Counted from the stretch's first letter, positions 51,834 through 61,678 are shown. The stretch: DNA of 64,000 bases from Spirochaetota bacterium (GCA_023438065.1 JAEXRH010000008.1:248001-312000); one strand, 5' to 3'. Numbers and translations are program-made. Notes: generated by a model from the letters alone, not told the origin.

Positions 51834-53270
51834 TTATTTCACGATCATCTGCTCGACCCCGTCCCAGCGGGGCGAATCGTCCGACTGAAGGCGCTCGCGC
51901 GCCCTCGTGAGATACCAGGCGACGGCGTCGTCCGCGGGATTGTCCCGGGCGAGCCCGGCGAACGCGCGTTCCGCCTCGTCGAAGGCTCCCGAAAAGTACG
52001 CCGTTATCGCCCCGTCGAATCGCGCAAGGTACGCTTCCCCGTAGGGCGGCTTCCCTTCCCGTATCTCGTAGGCCTTGACGGACGCGCTTTTTCCCTTGAG
52101 CCTGAGCGTCCCGAGATACCGCGATTCCCCGACGGCCTCCCCGGCATGGGCGACCGTCGCGGCCGAGGCGAGGATCGAGGCGCCGAAAACCTTGCAGAGC
52201 CCCTCGATGCGCGAGGCCGTGTTCACGGTGTCCCCTATCACGGTGTACTCGAGCCGGCTTTCCGATCCGATCGTCCCGGCGAGCGCGGGTCCCGTCGCGA
52301 TTCCGATCCCGACCGGGACGTCGGCGAGTTCGGCGACGATCCTCCGCGCCGCCCTCACGGCGTCGCCGGGATGGCTGTCGTTGCCCGTCGGCGCGCCGAA
52401 GACCGCCATGAATCCGTCTCCGGTGAATTTGTTGACGAAGCCGCCTTCCTGGTGCACTACCGTCTCGCAGGCGGTAAACACCCCGTTGAGAAAGCGCACG
52501 GTCTCCGTCGGCCCGAGCCGCTCGGAAAGCGCGGTAAACCCGCGAATGTCGAGGAACAGCACGCTGACCTCGAGAATCCGCCCTTCCTCGGCCGACGACA
52601 GGAGTACGTCCCGCACGCGCGGGTCGACGCTCTTCCCGAACCGGTCGTTGATGATGTCCTTCTCCCTCGCCGTCAGGACGTTTTGGTGGGCCGAGGCGAT
52701 GAGCGAGGCCACGTCGCCGAGAAAGAGCCGGTCGCGCCGCTCGAGGGGCGTCCGGGAGAGGATGACGAGCGTTCCCATGAAACGCTCCTCGGCGACGAAG
52801 GGGAAGTTGTACGCCCAGTCGAGGAGCGCTCCCCGGTCGAGAAAAAGCTCCCACTCTGGATTGCGTTTTCCTCCGGACGCCGTCGCGATGAGGCTCATGA
52901 GGTTCTCGTCGGAAGGCCTGACGGACACCGTCTCGCCCCCGGAGGTCACGCCCGCGGAACCGATGCGCTCGAGGGTCCCATCCTTCCGGTACACGAGAAG
53001 CCTCACGGCGCACGAGGGCCAGTAATCCGCGAGGATGAGAAGGATCTGCGAGAGAAGCCTCCCCCGGTCGAAGGACGAGGAGATTACCGTCCCGATCCGC
53101 GCGAAGGTCTGGATTTGCCTCGAGGATTCCCCGGCGAGTTCCGCGATGCGCGCGGAAAGCCTTCCCGTATCCCGCGCGAGACGCTTTCGCGTCGAGACGA
53201 GCGCGATCGCGAGCGCGACGATGGCGGCGAGAAGCGGAATGGCGATCACTACTGCAACGGTCAAGTTCAC
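51834..53270 (-). CDS. Membrane-bound class III adenylate/guanylate cyclase with GAF-like domain
   Basis: 478 residues: one N-terminal membrane helix (AVVIAIPLLAAIVALAIAL), a GAF-like region (~55-210), then a class III cyclase domain with both metal aspartates (LFLDIRGFTAL; FTGDGFMAVFG), substrate lysine and aspartate (NKF; GDTVNTASRIEGL) and transition-state Asn/Arg. The Asp in GDTVN favours ATP, so cAMP is the likely product. A C-terminal helical TPR-like tail follows. The GTG at 53270 is chosen because GGGGAGG lies 6 nt upstream; an ATG at 53336 lacks a ribosome site and overlaps the divergent gene. Confidence 0.88.
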   Translation of the reverse strand: MNLTVAVVIAIPLLAAIVALAIALVSTRKRLARDTGRLSARIAELAGESSRQIQTFARIGTVISSSFDRGRLLSQILLILADYWPSCAVRLLVYRKDGTLERIGSAGVTSGGETVSVRPSDENLMSLIATASGGKRNPEWELFLDRGALLDWAYNFPFVAEERFMGTLVILSRTPLERRDRLFLGDVASLIASAHQNVLTAREKDIINDRFGKSVDPRVRDVLLSSAEEGRILEVSVLFLDIRGFTALSERLGPTETVRFLNGVFTACETVVHQEGGFVNKFTGDGFMAVFGAPTGNDSHPGDAVRAARRIVAELADVPVGIGIATGPALAGTIGSESRLEYTVIGDTVNTASRIEGLCKVFGASILASAATVAHAGEAVGESRYLGTLRLKGKSASVKAYEIREGKPPYGEAYLARFDGAITAYFSGAFDEAERAFAGLARDNPADDAVAWYLTRARERLQSDDSPRWDGVEQMIVK

Positions 53271-53321
53271 CGCGATCCTCCCCAACGGACGATTCCGGAT
53301 GACGTGGAATCGAAAGAGGAG

Positions 53322-53327
53322 TATAGT
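53322..53327 (+). promoter_or_regulatory. -10 box immediately upstream of the AraC gene at 53335
   Basis: TATAGT ends 7 nt before the ATG, and ATGACG lies 17 nt further upstream as a weak -35. The reverse strand here reads TATACTATAC and may serve the divergent cyclase gene. Confidence 0.45.
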
Positions 53328-53334
53328 ATAAACC

Positions 53335-54237
53335 ATGGATACATTGCAGACAATCGGCCGCGAGATCTACAAAGGCGCGGTTTTCCAGATCTATTTTACC
53401 CGGGAGATGGCCGTTCTCGACGGAAGCGACCCCGCGATGTTCCAGCTCATGTTCGTCGACGAAGGCTCGCTGATCGTCGGCGACCGGGGCGCGGAAAAAT
53501 CCCTTTTCGCCCCCGTCACGCTCTGCCTCAACTACGCGAAGCCGGTCTCGAACGTCGCCCTTTCGGGCGCGAAGGGCTTCAGCGTCTTCTTCCGGCCCGA
53601 GGTCATCAACCACGGCCTCGGCGGCATCGACGCCGAAGGCGGGGACGCAGGCGCCTTCCGTACCGAGCGCATCCTCATCGATCCCTTCCTGCGCGGCGGG
53701 CGCGGCAATCCCTTCCACCTTCCGGTGAACGGATCCATCCGGAGCCGCCTCCTTCGCATGGCCGAGAATCTCGAGCGCCAGCTCGTCGACCAGCCGGACG
53801 ATACATGGCCCTGCCGGGGCCGTTCCTTCTTCCTCGAGATGCTCATGCTTCTCCAGTCCATGTTCGCCCTCGAGGACGAGACCGCGTCCTCCGCGATCCG
53901 CGAGGAAGGCGAGCTTTACCCGATCATCCGCGAGATCCACGTCCGGTATCCCGATCCCGCCCTCAAGCTTTCCGAACTCGCCCGTCGCGCGGGGATGAAC
54001 CCCTTTCTCGCGCACTGGCGCTTCCGGAGGTCGACCGGCTCGAGCGTCGGCGAGTACCTGAACCGGCTCCGCTGCGACGTCGGCGCGAACCTCCTCAAGA
54101 ATACCCTCCTCGGCGTCGGCGAGATCGCCCGCCGTTGCGGCTACCCCGACGAGAACCGCTTCTCCGCCGAATTCGAGCGCCGCGAGGGGCTCGGACCCCT
54201 TTCCTGGCGGGCGCAGTTTCCCGACCCGTACGGCTGA
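53335..54237 (+). CDS. AraC-family transcriptional regulator
   Basis: 300 residues: an N-terminal cupin-like sensor and a C-terminal AraC DNA-binding domain (LKLSELARRAGMNPFLAHWRF; VGEIARRCGYPDENRFSAEF). Residues 151-168 contain DQPDDTWPCRGRSFF, nearly the same as in the AraC protein at 3064-3972. It is divergent from the cyclase gene with 64 bp between the chosen starts. The ATG has no ribosome site, and the -10 lies 7 nt upstream. Confidence 0.88.
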   Translation: MDTLQTIGREIYKGAVFQIYFTREMAVLDGSDPAMFQLMFVDEGSLIVGDRGAEKSLFAPVTLCLNYAKPVSNVALSGAKGFSVFFRPEVINHGLGGIDAEGGDAGAFRTERILIDPFLRGGRGNPFHLPVNGSIRSRLLRMAENLERQLVDQPDDTWPCRGRSFFLEMLMLLQSMFALEDETASSAIREEGELYPIIREIHVRYPDPALKLSELARRAGMNPFLAHWRFRRSTGSSVGEYLNRLRCDVGANLLKNTLLGVGEIARRCGYPDENRFSAEFERREGLGPLSWRAQFPDPYG

Positions 54238-54490
54238 AAAAGGGGAAGAGCCTTTTCTCGCGATGTTCGCCGGGTTTCGCTTCCTTCTTCCCTCCCATGC
54301 GTCTTCCCCTGGCTCCCGTGCCGCGCGGGGCTCGACTGACCGCGGTCAACGGCGCGCGCTTCGTCCCCGCGCGTCCCGTCCGCCACCCCAACTTTGAAAG
54401 GTCGGCAACCGCCGGTTGCGCGTTTTGTCGCGTCGACTTGGTGGCCCGTTCGCGTTCGCTCGCGTATAGTGGTCGACAGGGAGGAGTGCC

Positions 54491-55168
54491 ATGCATATCG
54501 GAGAAAAAATCGTCGCGTTGCGGAGAGCCGCCGCGTTATCCCAGGAAGAACTCGCCGAAGCGGTCGGGGTCTCGCGGCAGGCGGTAGCGAAATGGGAAAC
54601 GGGCGAATCGGTCCCCGAGATCGACCGGCTCGTCCGGCTCGCGACCCTCTTCGCGGTAAGCGTCGACTCGCTCGTCCGGGACGAGGACTCGTGCGCCCCC
54701 GTTCCCGCCGCAGGCGGCGCGCCGGGCATCGATGGCGCAACCGTCTCCTTTCTTATCCGCGCGAAGCGCGCGTGCTACGCCGGCCATGGCGCCGAGACGA
54801 CCCCCTCGCGGGACGCTTCGCACGATCTCGCCTATCGCGAGGGCGAGCTTTCGTATTACGACACCTATCTCGGAGGGGAGCGTTTCGCGGGCGAAGAGGC
54901 GCTCTGGAAGGCGGGCGTTCCCTTCTGGGCGATGAACTACGTCGGTCGAACCCTCGACGCCCGTTTTTCCGGGGATTTCCTCAAGGACGCGCTCGCCGCC
55001 GCGCCCGTGGACATGCCTTTTCGCGGGCCGCGCTCGTTCCAAAAGGGGGAGTATGCCTATCATTGCATGCCGCGCGGGGACTTCGCCTGGTTCGAGGGCC
55101 GCGAGGAGATCTACGCGGGCGACGACAAGGTGTACGAGTGCCTCTTCCACGGAGGCTTGATCAGGTAA
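54491..55168 (+). CDS. XRE-family HTH protein with DUF5680 domain
   Basis: 225 residues. The N-terminal helix-turn-helix (residues ~3-60: ALSQEELAEAVGVSRQAVAK, WETGESVPEIDRLVRLATLF) is Cro/C1 type. The C-terminal ~140 residues match DUF5680 (SHDLAYREGELSYYDTYLGG; WAMNYVGRTLDARFSGDFLK; YECLFHGGLIR), a domain of unknown role often attached to such regulators. GGGAGGAG lies 4 nt before the ATG, and a TATAGT lies about 22 nt upstream. It is a single-gene unit; the 253 bp before it hold nothing else. Confidence 0.88.
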   Translation: MHIGEKIVALRRAAALSQEELAEAVGVSRQAVAKWETGESVPEIDRLVRLATLFAVSVDSLVRDEDSCAPVPAAGGAPGIDGATVSFLIRAKRACYAGHGAETTPSRDASHDLAYREGELSYYDTYLGGERFAGEEALWKAGVPFWAMNYVGRTLDARFSGDFLKDALAAAPVDMPFRGPRSFQKGEYAYHCMPRGDFAWFEGREEIYAGDDKVYECLFHGGLIR

Positions 55169-55215
55169 GGCGCCGGGTCCCGGCGGGCGGGCGGCGCCGG
55201 TGCGCCCGTGGTACG

Positions 55216-56073
55216 CTACGCCTTTCCCGTAGAGCCGAAGAGCCGCATCTTCTCGGCGACGGCGGCCTCGACCGCGTCGACCTCCGGCCGGACGAGATCG
55301 GTGAGCGCGTTCTTGCCCGACGCGAGCGTTCGTTCGGCCGCGCGGCCGGCAGCCGCGTTGATGTCCGTGAATATGTTCACCTTGCTGATGCCGCGCGCGA
55401 TCGTCGTCCTGAAGTCGTCGTCCGAAAGCCCCGAGCCGCCGTGAAGGACGAGCGGGACGGGCACGGCCGCGGCGATCCGGGCGATGCGGTCAAAGTCGAG
55501 TTTCGGCCTGGCGCGGTAATGGCCGTGCGCGGTGCCGACCGCTATCGCGAGCGCGTCGACCCCGGTACGCTCGACGAAAGCGCGCGCTTCCTCCGGGTCG
55601 GTGTAGAGCGCTTCCGCGGTCTCGCTTCCGGGAATGCCCTCGAGCGAGCCTTCCGCGTCGCCGACATGGCCGAGCTCCGCCTCTATCGTCGCGCCCGCCG
55701 CGTGCGCGATCTGGGCCATTTCCCTCGTTTTTCTGACATTCTCCTCGTACCCGTCGGTCGAGCAGTCGTACATGATCGACGAGAACCCGAGCCGGATCGC
55801 CTCGAGGCACCGCCCCTCGGTAAGCCCGTGGTCGAAGTGCACGACGACGGGAACGCTCGCGCGCTTCGCCATGGGAACGAGAAACCAGGCGAGTTCCTCG
55901 AGCGGCCCGAAGGGGAGCAGGACCTCGGCGGTTCCCACGATGACGGGGGAGCGGTTACGCTCGGCGGCGGCGAACGCCCCGCGGGCGAGTTCGAGGTTGA
56001 TCGTGTTGAACAGGCCGACCGCGTAGCGGCCGCGCCTTGCGGGAAGAAGAACTTCGTTGAGGTTTACCAGCAT
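55216..56073 (-). CDS. Class II ketose-bisphosphate aldolase
   Basis: 285 residues of the class II (zinc) aldolase family: VVVHFDHGLTEG with the zinc His-x-Asp-His pattern, EAELGHVGD, VGTAHGHYR, LHGGSGLSDDD (phosphate loop) and ISKVNIFTDIN. Its relatives cleave fructose-, tagatose- or deoxy-gluconate-type phosphates. The adjacent PfkB kinase upstream (13-nt gap) suggests the pair phosphorylates and then splits a sugar such as tagatose-6-phosphate or 5-dehydro-2-deoxygluconate; the exact substrate is not decided by sequence. Confidence 0.92.
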   Translation of the reverse strand: MLVNLNEVLLPARRGRYAVGLFNTINLELARGAFAAAERNRSPVIVGTAEVLLPFGPLEELAWFLVPMAKRASVPVVVHFDHGLTEGRCLEAIRLGFSSIMYDCSTDGYEENVRKTREMAQIAHAAGATIEAELGHVGDAEGSLEGIPGSETAEALYTDPEEARAFVERTGVDALAIAVGTAHGHYRARPKLDFDRIARIAAAVPVPLVLHGGSGLSDDDFRTTIARGISKVNIFTDINAAAGRAAERTLASGKNALTDLVRPEVDAVEAAVAEKMRLFGSTGKA

Positions 56074-56086
56074 GATGCACTCCTTG

Positions 56087-57271
56087 TCACGGAACCTTCT
56101 GCCACCCCGAGATTATTTTTCTCTCCAGCTCCCCGAGGGGACGCAATCCGCCGAGCGCGTCATAGGCCTCGCAGCAGGCAGCGCCCGCGGCGGCGGAAAG
56201 CTGGATGGCGCTCTCGAATTCGTAGCCCTTGAGCGCGGCGGAAAGAAACGCGGCGATCGCGGTATCACCCGCGCCGGTCGCCGAGAGAATCCTTTCGGGA
56301 ACGTAGCTCTTCTCGAACCCCGCGCGGTTCGCCCAGCTCCCTCTCGGCCCGCCCAAGCGTCTTCCGTTCTTTTTCTCGAGCTCGGCTATGCGCTCCTGTC
56401 CGGCGGTCCGGTAGTAGAATCCGCGCGCGCCGCATTTGACGATGACTATCTTGGCGCCGAGCGCCACGGCCTTCGCGGCGAGCGGCTCGACGTCGGAGGA
56501 GATGGAAAGGGCCCGCATCACGTTGCCGTCCTTCGCCCTCTCCCTTACGCGCTCGAGTTTGGTCCTGTCGAGCATGAACGCGAGTTCCTCGTAGCTCGGC
56601 ATGAAGAAGTCGACGTGCGGAAGGGTCTTGAGGAGGATCCTGTCCCAGTTCGCTTTCCCGGCCTCGGAGTTCTCGTCGACGCTGGCGAGATCGAGCGAGG
56701 TCAGCACGCGCGCGCCGTCGACCGCGCGGAACATCGCGGCGAGCTCCTCGCCGTCGTTCCGGAACATAGACGCCATGAGCGTGGGATACCCGAAGTGGAA
56801 AAGCCGCGCGGATTTGATGGCGCGCATGTCGAGGTCGGAAAGCCTGAAGGTGTCGTTGGCGCCGGGGTCGTGGAGGAAGACGCGGTCCTGGCCGGGAACG
56901 GCGATGACGACCGAATAGGAGGTCGCCGCTTCGCGGGAAACGATCATCCCCCGGTCGGCCTTGCGCTCGCGAAGGATCGACATGACCATGGAACCGAGCG
57001 CGTCCTTGCCGATCTTGCCCATGAGCCTGACGTCGACCCCGAATATGGACATCGCGAGCCCGGTGTTCGCGACCGCGCCCCCGGTATGGATATCGATGCC
57101 GTCGACGCGCGTGAGGGTTCCCGCCCTCAGTACGTCGGCTATCTCGAGACCCTTTGGCGGGATCGGCCCGTGGGCATACGCATCGCTGCCGTCGCCGGTT
57201 TCTTTTCGCGGGAACATCGGCGTGATGTCGAGGCAGATATGCCCTGCGACGACGACTTTTGGTTTATTCAT
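56087..57271 (-). CDS. PfkB-family carbohydrate kinase
   Basis: 394 residues, longer than the usual ~310-330, with an insert near residues 290-320 (RIAELEKKNGRRLGGPRGSW). Core motifs are HTGGAVANTGLAMSIFG near the N-terminus and the anion-hole/catalytic ILSATGAGDTAIAAFLSA near the C-terminus. It phosphorylates a sugar or sugar phosphate for the aldolase encoded 13 nt downstream. No transporter or regulator for this pathway is adjacent. Confidence 0.9.
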   Translation of the reverse strand: MNKPKVVVAGHICLDITPMFPRKETGDGSDAYAHGPIPPKGLEIADVLRAGTLTRVDGIDIHTGGAVANTGLAMSIFGVDVRLMGKIGKDALGSMVMSILRERKADRGMIVSREAATSYSVVIAVPGQDRVFLHDPGANDTFRLSDLDMRAIKSARLFHFGYPTLMASMFRNDGEELAAMFRAVDGARVLTSLDLASVDENSEAGKANWDRILLKTLPHVDFFMPSYEELAFMLDRTKLERVRERAKDGNVMRALSISSDVEPLAAKAVALGAKIVIVKCGARGFYYRTAGQERIAELEKKNGRRLGGPRGSWANRAGFEKSYVPERILSATGAGDTAIAAFLSAALKGYEFESAIQLSAAAGAACCEAYDALGGLRPLGELERKIISGWQKVP

Positions 57272-57402
57272 GAAAGGCCCCCGACTCGCGAGCGATGATC
57301 TTCGGCGTCCGATGGCGGCGCCGCTTGTCAGTATACGCCAGTCGCCGGGAAAGCGCCATCGGCAATTTCATCGATGGGATGCCGTTCGCGCGGGGGGATG
57401 CG

Positions 57403-58668
57403 CTATCCGTGAAACGCCGCGAAGGTCTCCCAGAAATTCGGGAAGGATTTTCTCACGCACGCGCCGTCGTCGATCGTCTGGCCGTCGAGGGCGAGACCGG
57501 CTACCGCGAAGCTCATCGCGATGCGGTGGTCGTTCCAGGACGAGATCGCGCCGCCGTGCGCGCCCGCGGGATCGCCCCGCACGACGAGATCGTCCCCCTC
57601 GACGAGGGCGGTTACTCCCATGCGCGAGAGACCCTCGATGACCGCGGCGATCCGGTCGCATTCCTTGAAGCGGAGGTGCGCGACGTTCCGGATCCTGCTC
57701 GTCCCTGCCGCGAAGGCGGCCATGACCGCGACGGTCGGCACGAGGTCGGGGGTGTCGAAGAAACTGTCGTCGATGGGCTTGAGATTGCCTCCCGAGACGG
57801 AGAGCCCCCCGTCGCGATACCCGGTCAGGCATCCCATAGCGCGCGCGTATTCGACGATCCTTCGGTCCCCTTGCGCGGAATCGCGCTCGAGCCCCTTGAG
57901 AAAAACCGTCGAGCCGGTGACGGCCGCGGCCTCGATGAAATAGGACGCGCTCGAGTAGTCGCCCTCGACGGAAACGTCCGTCGCCCGGTAGCGCTGCCCG
58001 GATTTCACCGTGATCGTCCGGTAGGCGTTATTTGTCGCCTCGACCCCGAAACGCCGCATCATGGCAAGGGTTATGTCGAGATAGGGTTTTTCGGACATCT
58101 CGTCGGTACATTCGATCGTCACGTCCCGCTTCGCGCACGCGGCGGCGATCGAAAGCGAGCTGAAGTACTGCGAGGTTTTCGCGCCCTTCATGCGCGCGAC
58201 GCCGCCCGAGAGTCCCGAGGGATTCGCGCGGAGCGGGGGAAAGCCCTCTTTGTCGAGAAACTCGACTGAGCCCCCGATCTGGCGTACGCCCGAGACGATC
58301 TCGTCGACGGGGCGCTTGAGGAGTCCTTCCTTCCCGGTGAGGACGACGGGTCTCGAGGCAAGGCACGCGAGCGCCGAAAGGAAATTCATCGCGACCCCCG
58401 ACTCCCCGCAGTCGAGCGAGTCGGCGACGGGTTCAAACGTGCCTCCGGTGCCGACGATCTCGATCTCTCCCTCGCGTCGCGCGATCTTGACCCCGAGCCG
58501 CGCGAGGCATTCGAGGAGGTGAAGCTGATCCTCGCCGAGCAGCGGATTCCGCACGACCGACGTCCCGTCGGCGAGCGCGGCGAGTATGAGCGACCGCAAG
58601 GTGTGCGCCTTCGAAGGCGGCACCCCGATCGCGAGATCTTTATTTGTAATGCGCGAAATCCGTATCAT
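57403..58668 (-). CDS. aroA: 3-phosphoshikimate 1-carboxyvinyltransferase (EPSP synthase)
   Basis: Sixth step of the shikimate pathway: PEP plus shikimate-3-phosphate gives EPSP. 421 residues with PPSKAHTLRSLILAALADG, LDCGESGVAMNFL, KRPVDEI, SQYFSSLSIAAA, DTPDLVPTVAVMAAFA and RLRFKECDR-type HLRFKECDRIAAV. The usual LGNAGTAxRPL loop is replaced by CGESGVAM, as in some divergent and possibly glyphosate-tolerant enzymes. AAGGG lies 8 nt before the ATG. It follows leuS after a large palindrome. Confidence 0.94.
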   Translation of the reverse strand: MIRISRITNKDLAIGVPPSKAHTLRSLILAALADGTSVVRNPLLGEDQLHLLECLARLGVKIARREGEIEIVGTGGTFEPVADSLDCGESGVAMNFLSALACLASRPVVLTGKEGLLKRPVDEIVSGVRQIGGSVEFLDKEGFPPLRANPSGLSGGVARMKGAKTSQYFSSLSIAAACAKRDVTIECTDEMSEKPYLDITLAMMRRFGVEATNNAYRTITVKSGQRYRATDVSVEGDYSSASYFIEAAAVTGSTVFLKGLERDSAQGDRRIVEYARAMGCLTGYRDGGLSVSGGNLKPIDDSFFDTPDLVPTVAVMAAFAAGTSRIRNVAHLRFKECDRIAAVIEGLSRMGVTALVEGDDLVVRGDPAGAHGGAISSWNDHRIAMSFAVAGLALDGQTIDDGACVRKSFPNFWETFAAFHG

Positions 58669-58692
58669 GCGTATTCCCTTAGGGTGTTGTTC

Positions 58693-58825
58693 CGTTTGAT
58701 TAACGACGGGAAGGTTTGAAAATCGGCGAGGGACGTTTCCGGAGGAATACGCGCAAGAGCGCGTATTCCGAGGACCGAGTTCCTCGACCGATTTTCAAGA
58801 ACAGGGCCCCGTCGTTAATCAAACG
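58693..58825. repeat. Four-level nested palindrome between leuS and aroA
   Basis: Outer 18-bp arms CGTTTGATTAACGACGGG (58693-58710) and its complement (58808-58825). Next 11-bp arms TTGAAAATCGG (58716-58726) and CCGATTTTCAA (58788-58798), then GAGG/CCTC. The innermost hairpin has 11-bp arms GGAATACGCGC (58744-58754) and its complement (58759-58769) around AAGA. The leuS stop codon (58819-58821) lies inside the right outer arm. GAGTTCCTCGAC occurs as in related elements. Confidence 0.8.
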
Positions 58826-61395
58826 ACGATATTGACCAGTTTGTCCTGGACGACGATCACCTTCTTGGGCGCCTTGCCTTCCATGAACTTGACGGCCCCC
58901 GCGGTCGCGAGCGCGGTTTTTTCGAGCGTCGCTTTGTCGGTGCCGACCGCGGCCTCGAACTTGTCGCGGATCTTTCCGTTCACCTGCACGACGACCGTGC
59001 ACGAGTTGTCCGCGCAGAGCGCGGGGTCGAAGGTCGGCCACGCGACGTACGCGATCGTTCCTGCGTTCCCGAGTTTCTGCCAGAGTTCCTCGCCGAGGTG
59101 CGGCGCGTAGGGCGCGAGGAGTTTCACGAACTCGGCCCATACGGCCTTCGGGAAGGTCTCGTATTTCGAGAGCTCGTTCGTGAAGATCATCATCTGGCTG
59201 ATCGCGGTGTTGAAGTTGATCGTCGCGGTGTCCTCGCTTACCTTCTTGATCGTCTTGTGGAGGATCTTCGTGATCTCGGCTGCCTCGGGGGTCGAGACGT
59301 CCGTCGTCGATCCGGAATCCGTCATCGGTTTTTCGGAGAGCGCCCACACGCGCTCGAGGAAGCGGCTCACGCCGATGAGCCCCTGGGTGCTCCAGGGCTT
59401 CGACACCTCGAGCGGTCCCATGAACATCTCGTACATGCGGCAGCTGTCCGCGCCGTAGTCCCGGATCACGTCGTCGGGGTTGATGACGTTCTTGAGGGAC
59501 TTCGACATCTTCGCGATGACGCGCTCGAGCTTCTCGCCCGTCGCGATCTCCTCGAACTCGTCGGCCTTCCCGGCCACCTCGCGGACCTCGTCGACGGGGA
59601 CGAGGGTCTTGTTCTTCCGCTGGTAGGCGAAGCTCGTGATCATCCCCTGGTTGATGAGGCGCTGGAACGGCTCCTTCGAGTTGACGAGGCCGAGGTCGAA
59701 AAGCACCTTGTGCCAGAAGCGCGAGTAGAGGAGGTGAAGGACCGCGTGCTCGGCGCCGCCGACGTAGAGGTCGACGGGGAGCCAGTAGTCGATCTTCGAT
59801 CTGTCCGCGAAGGCGTTCGCGTTCTTGGGGTCGAGATAGCGGAGGTAGTACCAGCAGGAGCCGGCCCATTGGGGCATCGTGTTCGTCTCGCGTTTCGCCT
59901 TCCCGCCGCACTTCGGGCATGAGCAGTTTACCCACGCGTCGATGCCGGCGAGCGGGCTCTCGCCGGTGCCCGTCGGCTGATAGGTTTCGACCTGGGGGAG
60001 GCGCAAGGGAAGGTCCTTCTCGTCCATCGGGACGATGCCGCATGCCGCGCAATGGACGAGCGGGATCGGCTCGCCCCAGTAGCGCTGGCGGCTGAAGACC
60101 CAGTCGCGGAGCTTGTAGTTGACGGCCTTCCGTCCGATCTTCTTTTCGTTCAGCCAGGCGATCATTTTATCGATGCATTCCTGCGTGCCGAGCCCCTCGA
60201 AGCCGGGGGAGTTTACGCTCTTCCCGTCTGCGGGGGTGCACTCGGTCGGGGTCGCGCTGTAGTCGCCCTTCGGTCCCTTTGCCGCCCATTCTTCCTCGCT
60301 CGCGACGACCTGGATGATCGGGAGATCGAATTGCTTCGCGAACGCCCAGTCACGGTCGTCGTGCGCGGGAACCGCCATGATGGCGCCCGTGCCGTAGGAG
60401 ATGAGGACGTAGTCCGAGATCCAGATCGGGATCTTTTTTCCGTTCACCGGGTTGATCGCGTAGGCGCCGGTCGCGACGCCGGTCTTGTCCTTCGCGAGGT
60501 CGGTACGCTCGAGGTCGCTCTTTTTCGCCGCCTGCTCGATGTAGGCCTCGACCGCGGCTTTCTGTGAAGGCACGGTGATCTTCTGGACGAGCGGGTGCTC
60601 GGGGGACATAACCATGTAGGTCGCGCCGAAGAGGGTGTCCGCGCGCGTCGTGTAAATCAGCAATTCATCGCCGGTACCGTCTACCTTGAAGACGACCTCG
60701 GCGCCCTCGCTCTTGCCGATCCAGTTCTTCTGCATGAGCTTTACGGACTCGGGCCAGTCGAGGCCGTCGAGATCCGCGAGGAGTCGCTCGGCGTACTCGG
60801 TGATCTTGAGGATCCACTGGCGGATGTTCTTCCGGACGGTCTGCGTGCCGCAGCGGTCGCACTTCCCGTCCTTCACTTCCTCGTTCGCGAGGCCGGTCTT
60901 GCACGAGGGACACCAGTTGATCGGGGTTTCCGACTCGTACGCGAGCCCGCGCTTGAAGAGTTGGAGGAAGATCCACTGGGTCCAGTGGTAGTAGTCCTCG
61001 TCGCAGGTCGAGATCTCGCGGTCCCAGTCGTAGCTGAAACCGAAGGCCTTGATCTGCTCGCGGAATTTGTCGATGTTCGCGACGGTCGTCGCCCGCGGAT
61101 GCGTGCCGGTCTTGATCGCGTAGTTCTCGGCGGGGAGGCCGAAGGAGTCGAAGCCCATCGGGTGGAGGACGGAGAATCCCTTCATGCGGAGGTATCGGCA
61201 CCAGATGTCGGTCGCCGTGTAGCCTTCGGGATGGCCGACGTGGAGACCGGCCGCCGAGGGGTAGGGGAACATGTCGAGCACGTACGCGCGCTTGTCCTTG
61301 GGCTTGGTCGGATCCTCGACCGCCTTGAAGGTCTTGTTGGTTTCCCAGAATTGCTGCCACTTGGGCTCGATCGTCTCGAAGGGGTATTTGGCCAT
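58819..61395 (-). CDS. leuS: Leucyl-tRNA synthetase
   Basis: 858 residues. Class I synthetase motifs: [19 protein letters not shown] (HIGH variant) and [16 protein letters not shown] (KMSKS). The editing CP1 domain lies between ([38 protein letters not shown]), zinc-type cysteine pairs are CPSCKTG...CDRCG and CPKCGGK, and the C-terminal end reads [17 protein letters not shown] lies 9 nt before the ATG. I see no T-box in the leader (61396-61480). Confidence 0.98.
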   Translation of the reverse strand: MAKYPFETIEPKWQQFWETNKTFKAVEDPTKPKDKRAYVLDMFPYPSAAGLHVGHPEGYTATDIWCRYLRMKGFSVLHPMGFDSFGLPAENYAIKTGTHPRATTVANIDKFREQIKAFGFSYDWDREISTCDEDYYHWTQWIFLQLFKRGLAYESETPINWCPSCKTGLANEEVKDGKCDRCGTQTVRKNIRQWILKITEYAERLLADLDGLDWPESVKLMQKNWIGKSEGAEVVFKVDGTGDELLIYTTRADTLFGATYMVMSPEHPLVQKITVPSQKAAVEAYIEQAAKKSDLERTDLAKDKTGVATGAYAINPVNGKKIPIWISDYVLISYGTGAIMAVPAHDDRDWAFAKQFDLPIIQVVASEEEWAAKGPKGDYSATPTECTPADGKSVNSPGFEGLGTQECIDKMIAWLNEKKIGRKAVNYKLRDWVFSRQRYWGEPIPLVHCAACGIVPMDEKDLPLRLPQVETYQPTGTGESPLAGIDAWVNCSCPKCGGKAKRETNTMPQWAGSCWYYLRYLDPKNANAFADRSKIDYWLPVDLYVGGAEHAVLHLLYSRFWHKVLFDLGLVNSKEPFQRLINQGMITSFAYQRKNKTLVPVDEVREVAGKADEFEEIATGEKLERVIAKMSKSLKNVINPDDVIRDYGADSCRMYEMFMGPLEVSKPWSTQGLIGVSRFLERVWALSEKPMTDSGSTTDVSTPEAAEITKILHKTIKKVSEDTATINFNTAISQMMIFTNELSKYETFPKAVWAEFVKLLAPYAPHLGEELWQKLGNAGTIAYVAWPTFDPALCADNSCTVVVQVNGKIRDKFEAAVGTDKATLEKTALATAGAVKFMEGKAPKKVIVVQDKLVNIVV

Positions 61396-61678
61396 GGTGA
61401 TGCGCTCCTCGCACGCCGGGGGAACGGGTTGCGGCCCGGGATCCCCGCGAAAGAATTGAGAGTATTCTATATAAATGCAGGGGTTTTAGCAAGGATTCAA
61501 AAAATGCGGGTATTGCCGGGAACCTCCAGGTCTACAAGCCTCACGCAGGCCCATCAGCATCGGCACTCACGGAGTAACGGTAAAACAGTAATACTCAGCC
61601 TTTTCAGTCTCGCCGGGCGTTTCGGCATCGGTAAAGTGCGAAAGCGTGAATTATACTTTTTATCAGGAGGGAACGACC

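Noticed and set aside
50467..54015. A 1182-codon open frame on the minus strand
   Set aside because: It runs antisense to the TolC gene and out of frame with the cyclase gene; composition is Arg/Gly-rich and lacks domains. Long spurious frames are expected at this GC content.
61396..61480. T-box leader before leuS
   Set aside because: No T-box sequence or terminator hairpin; the leader is short.
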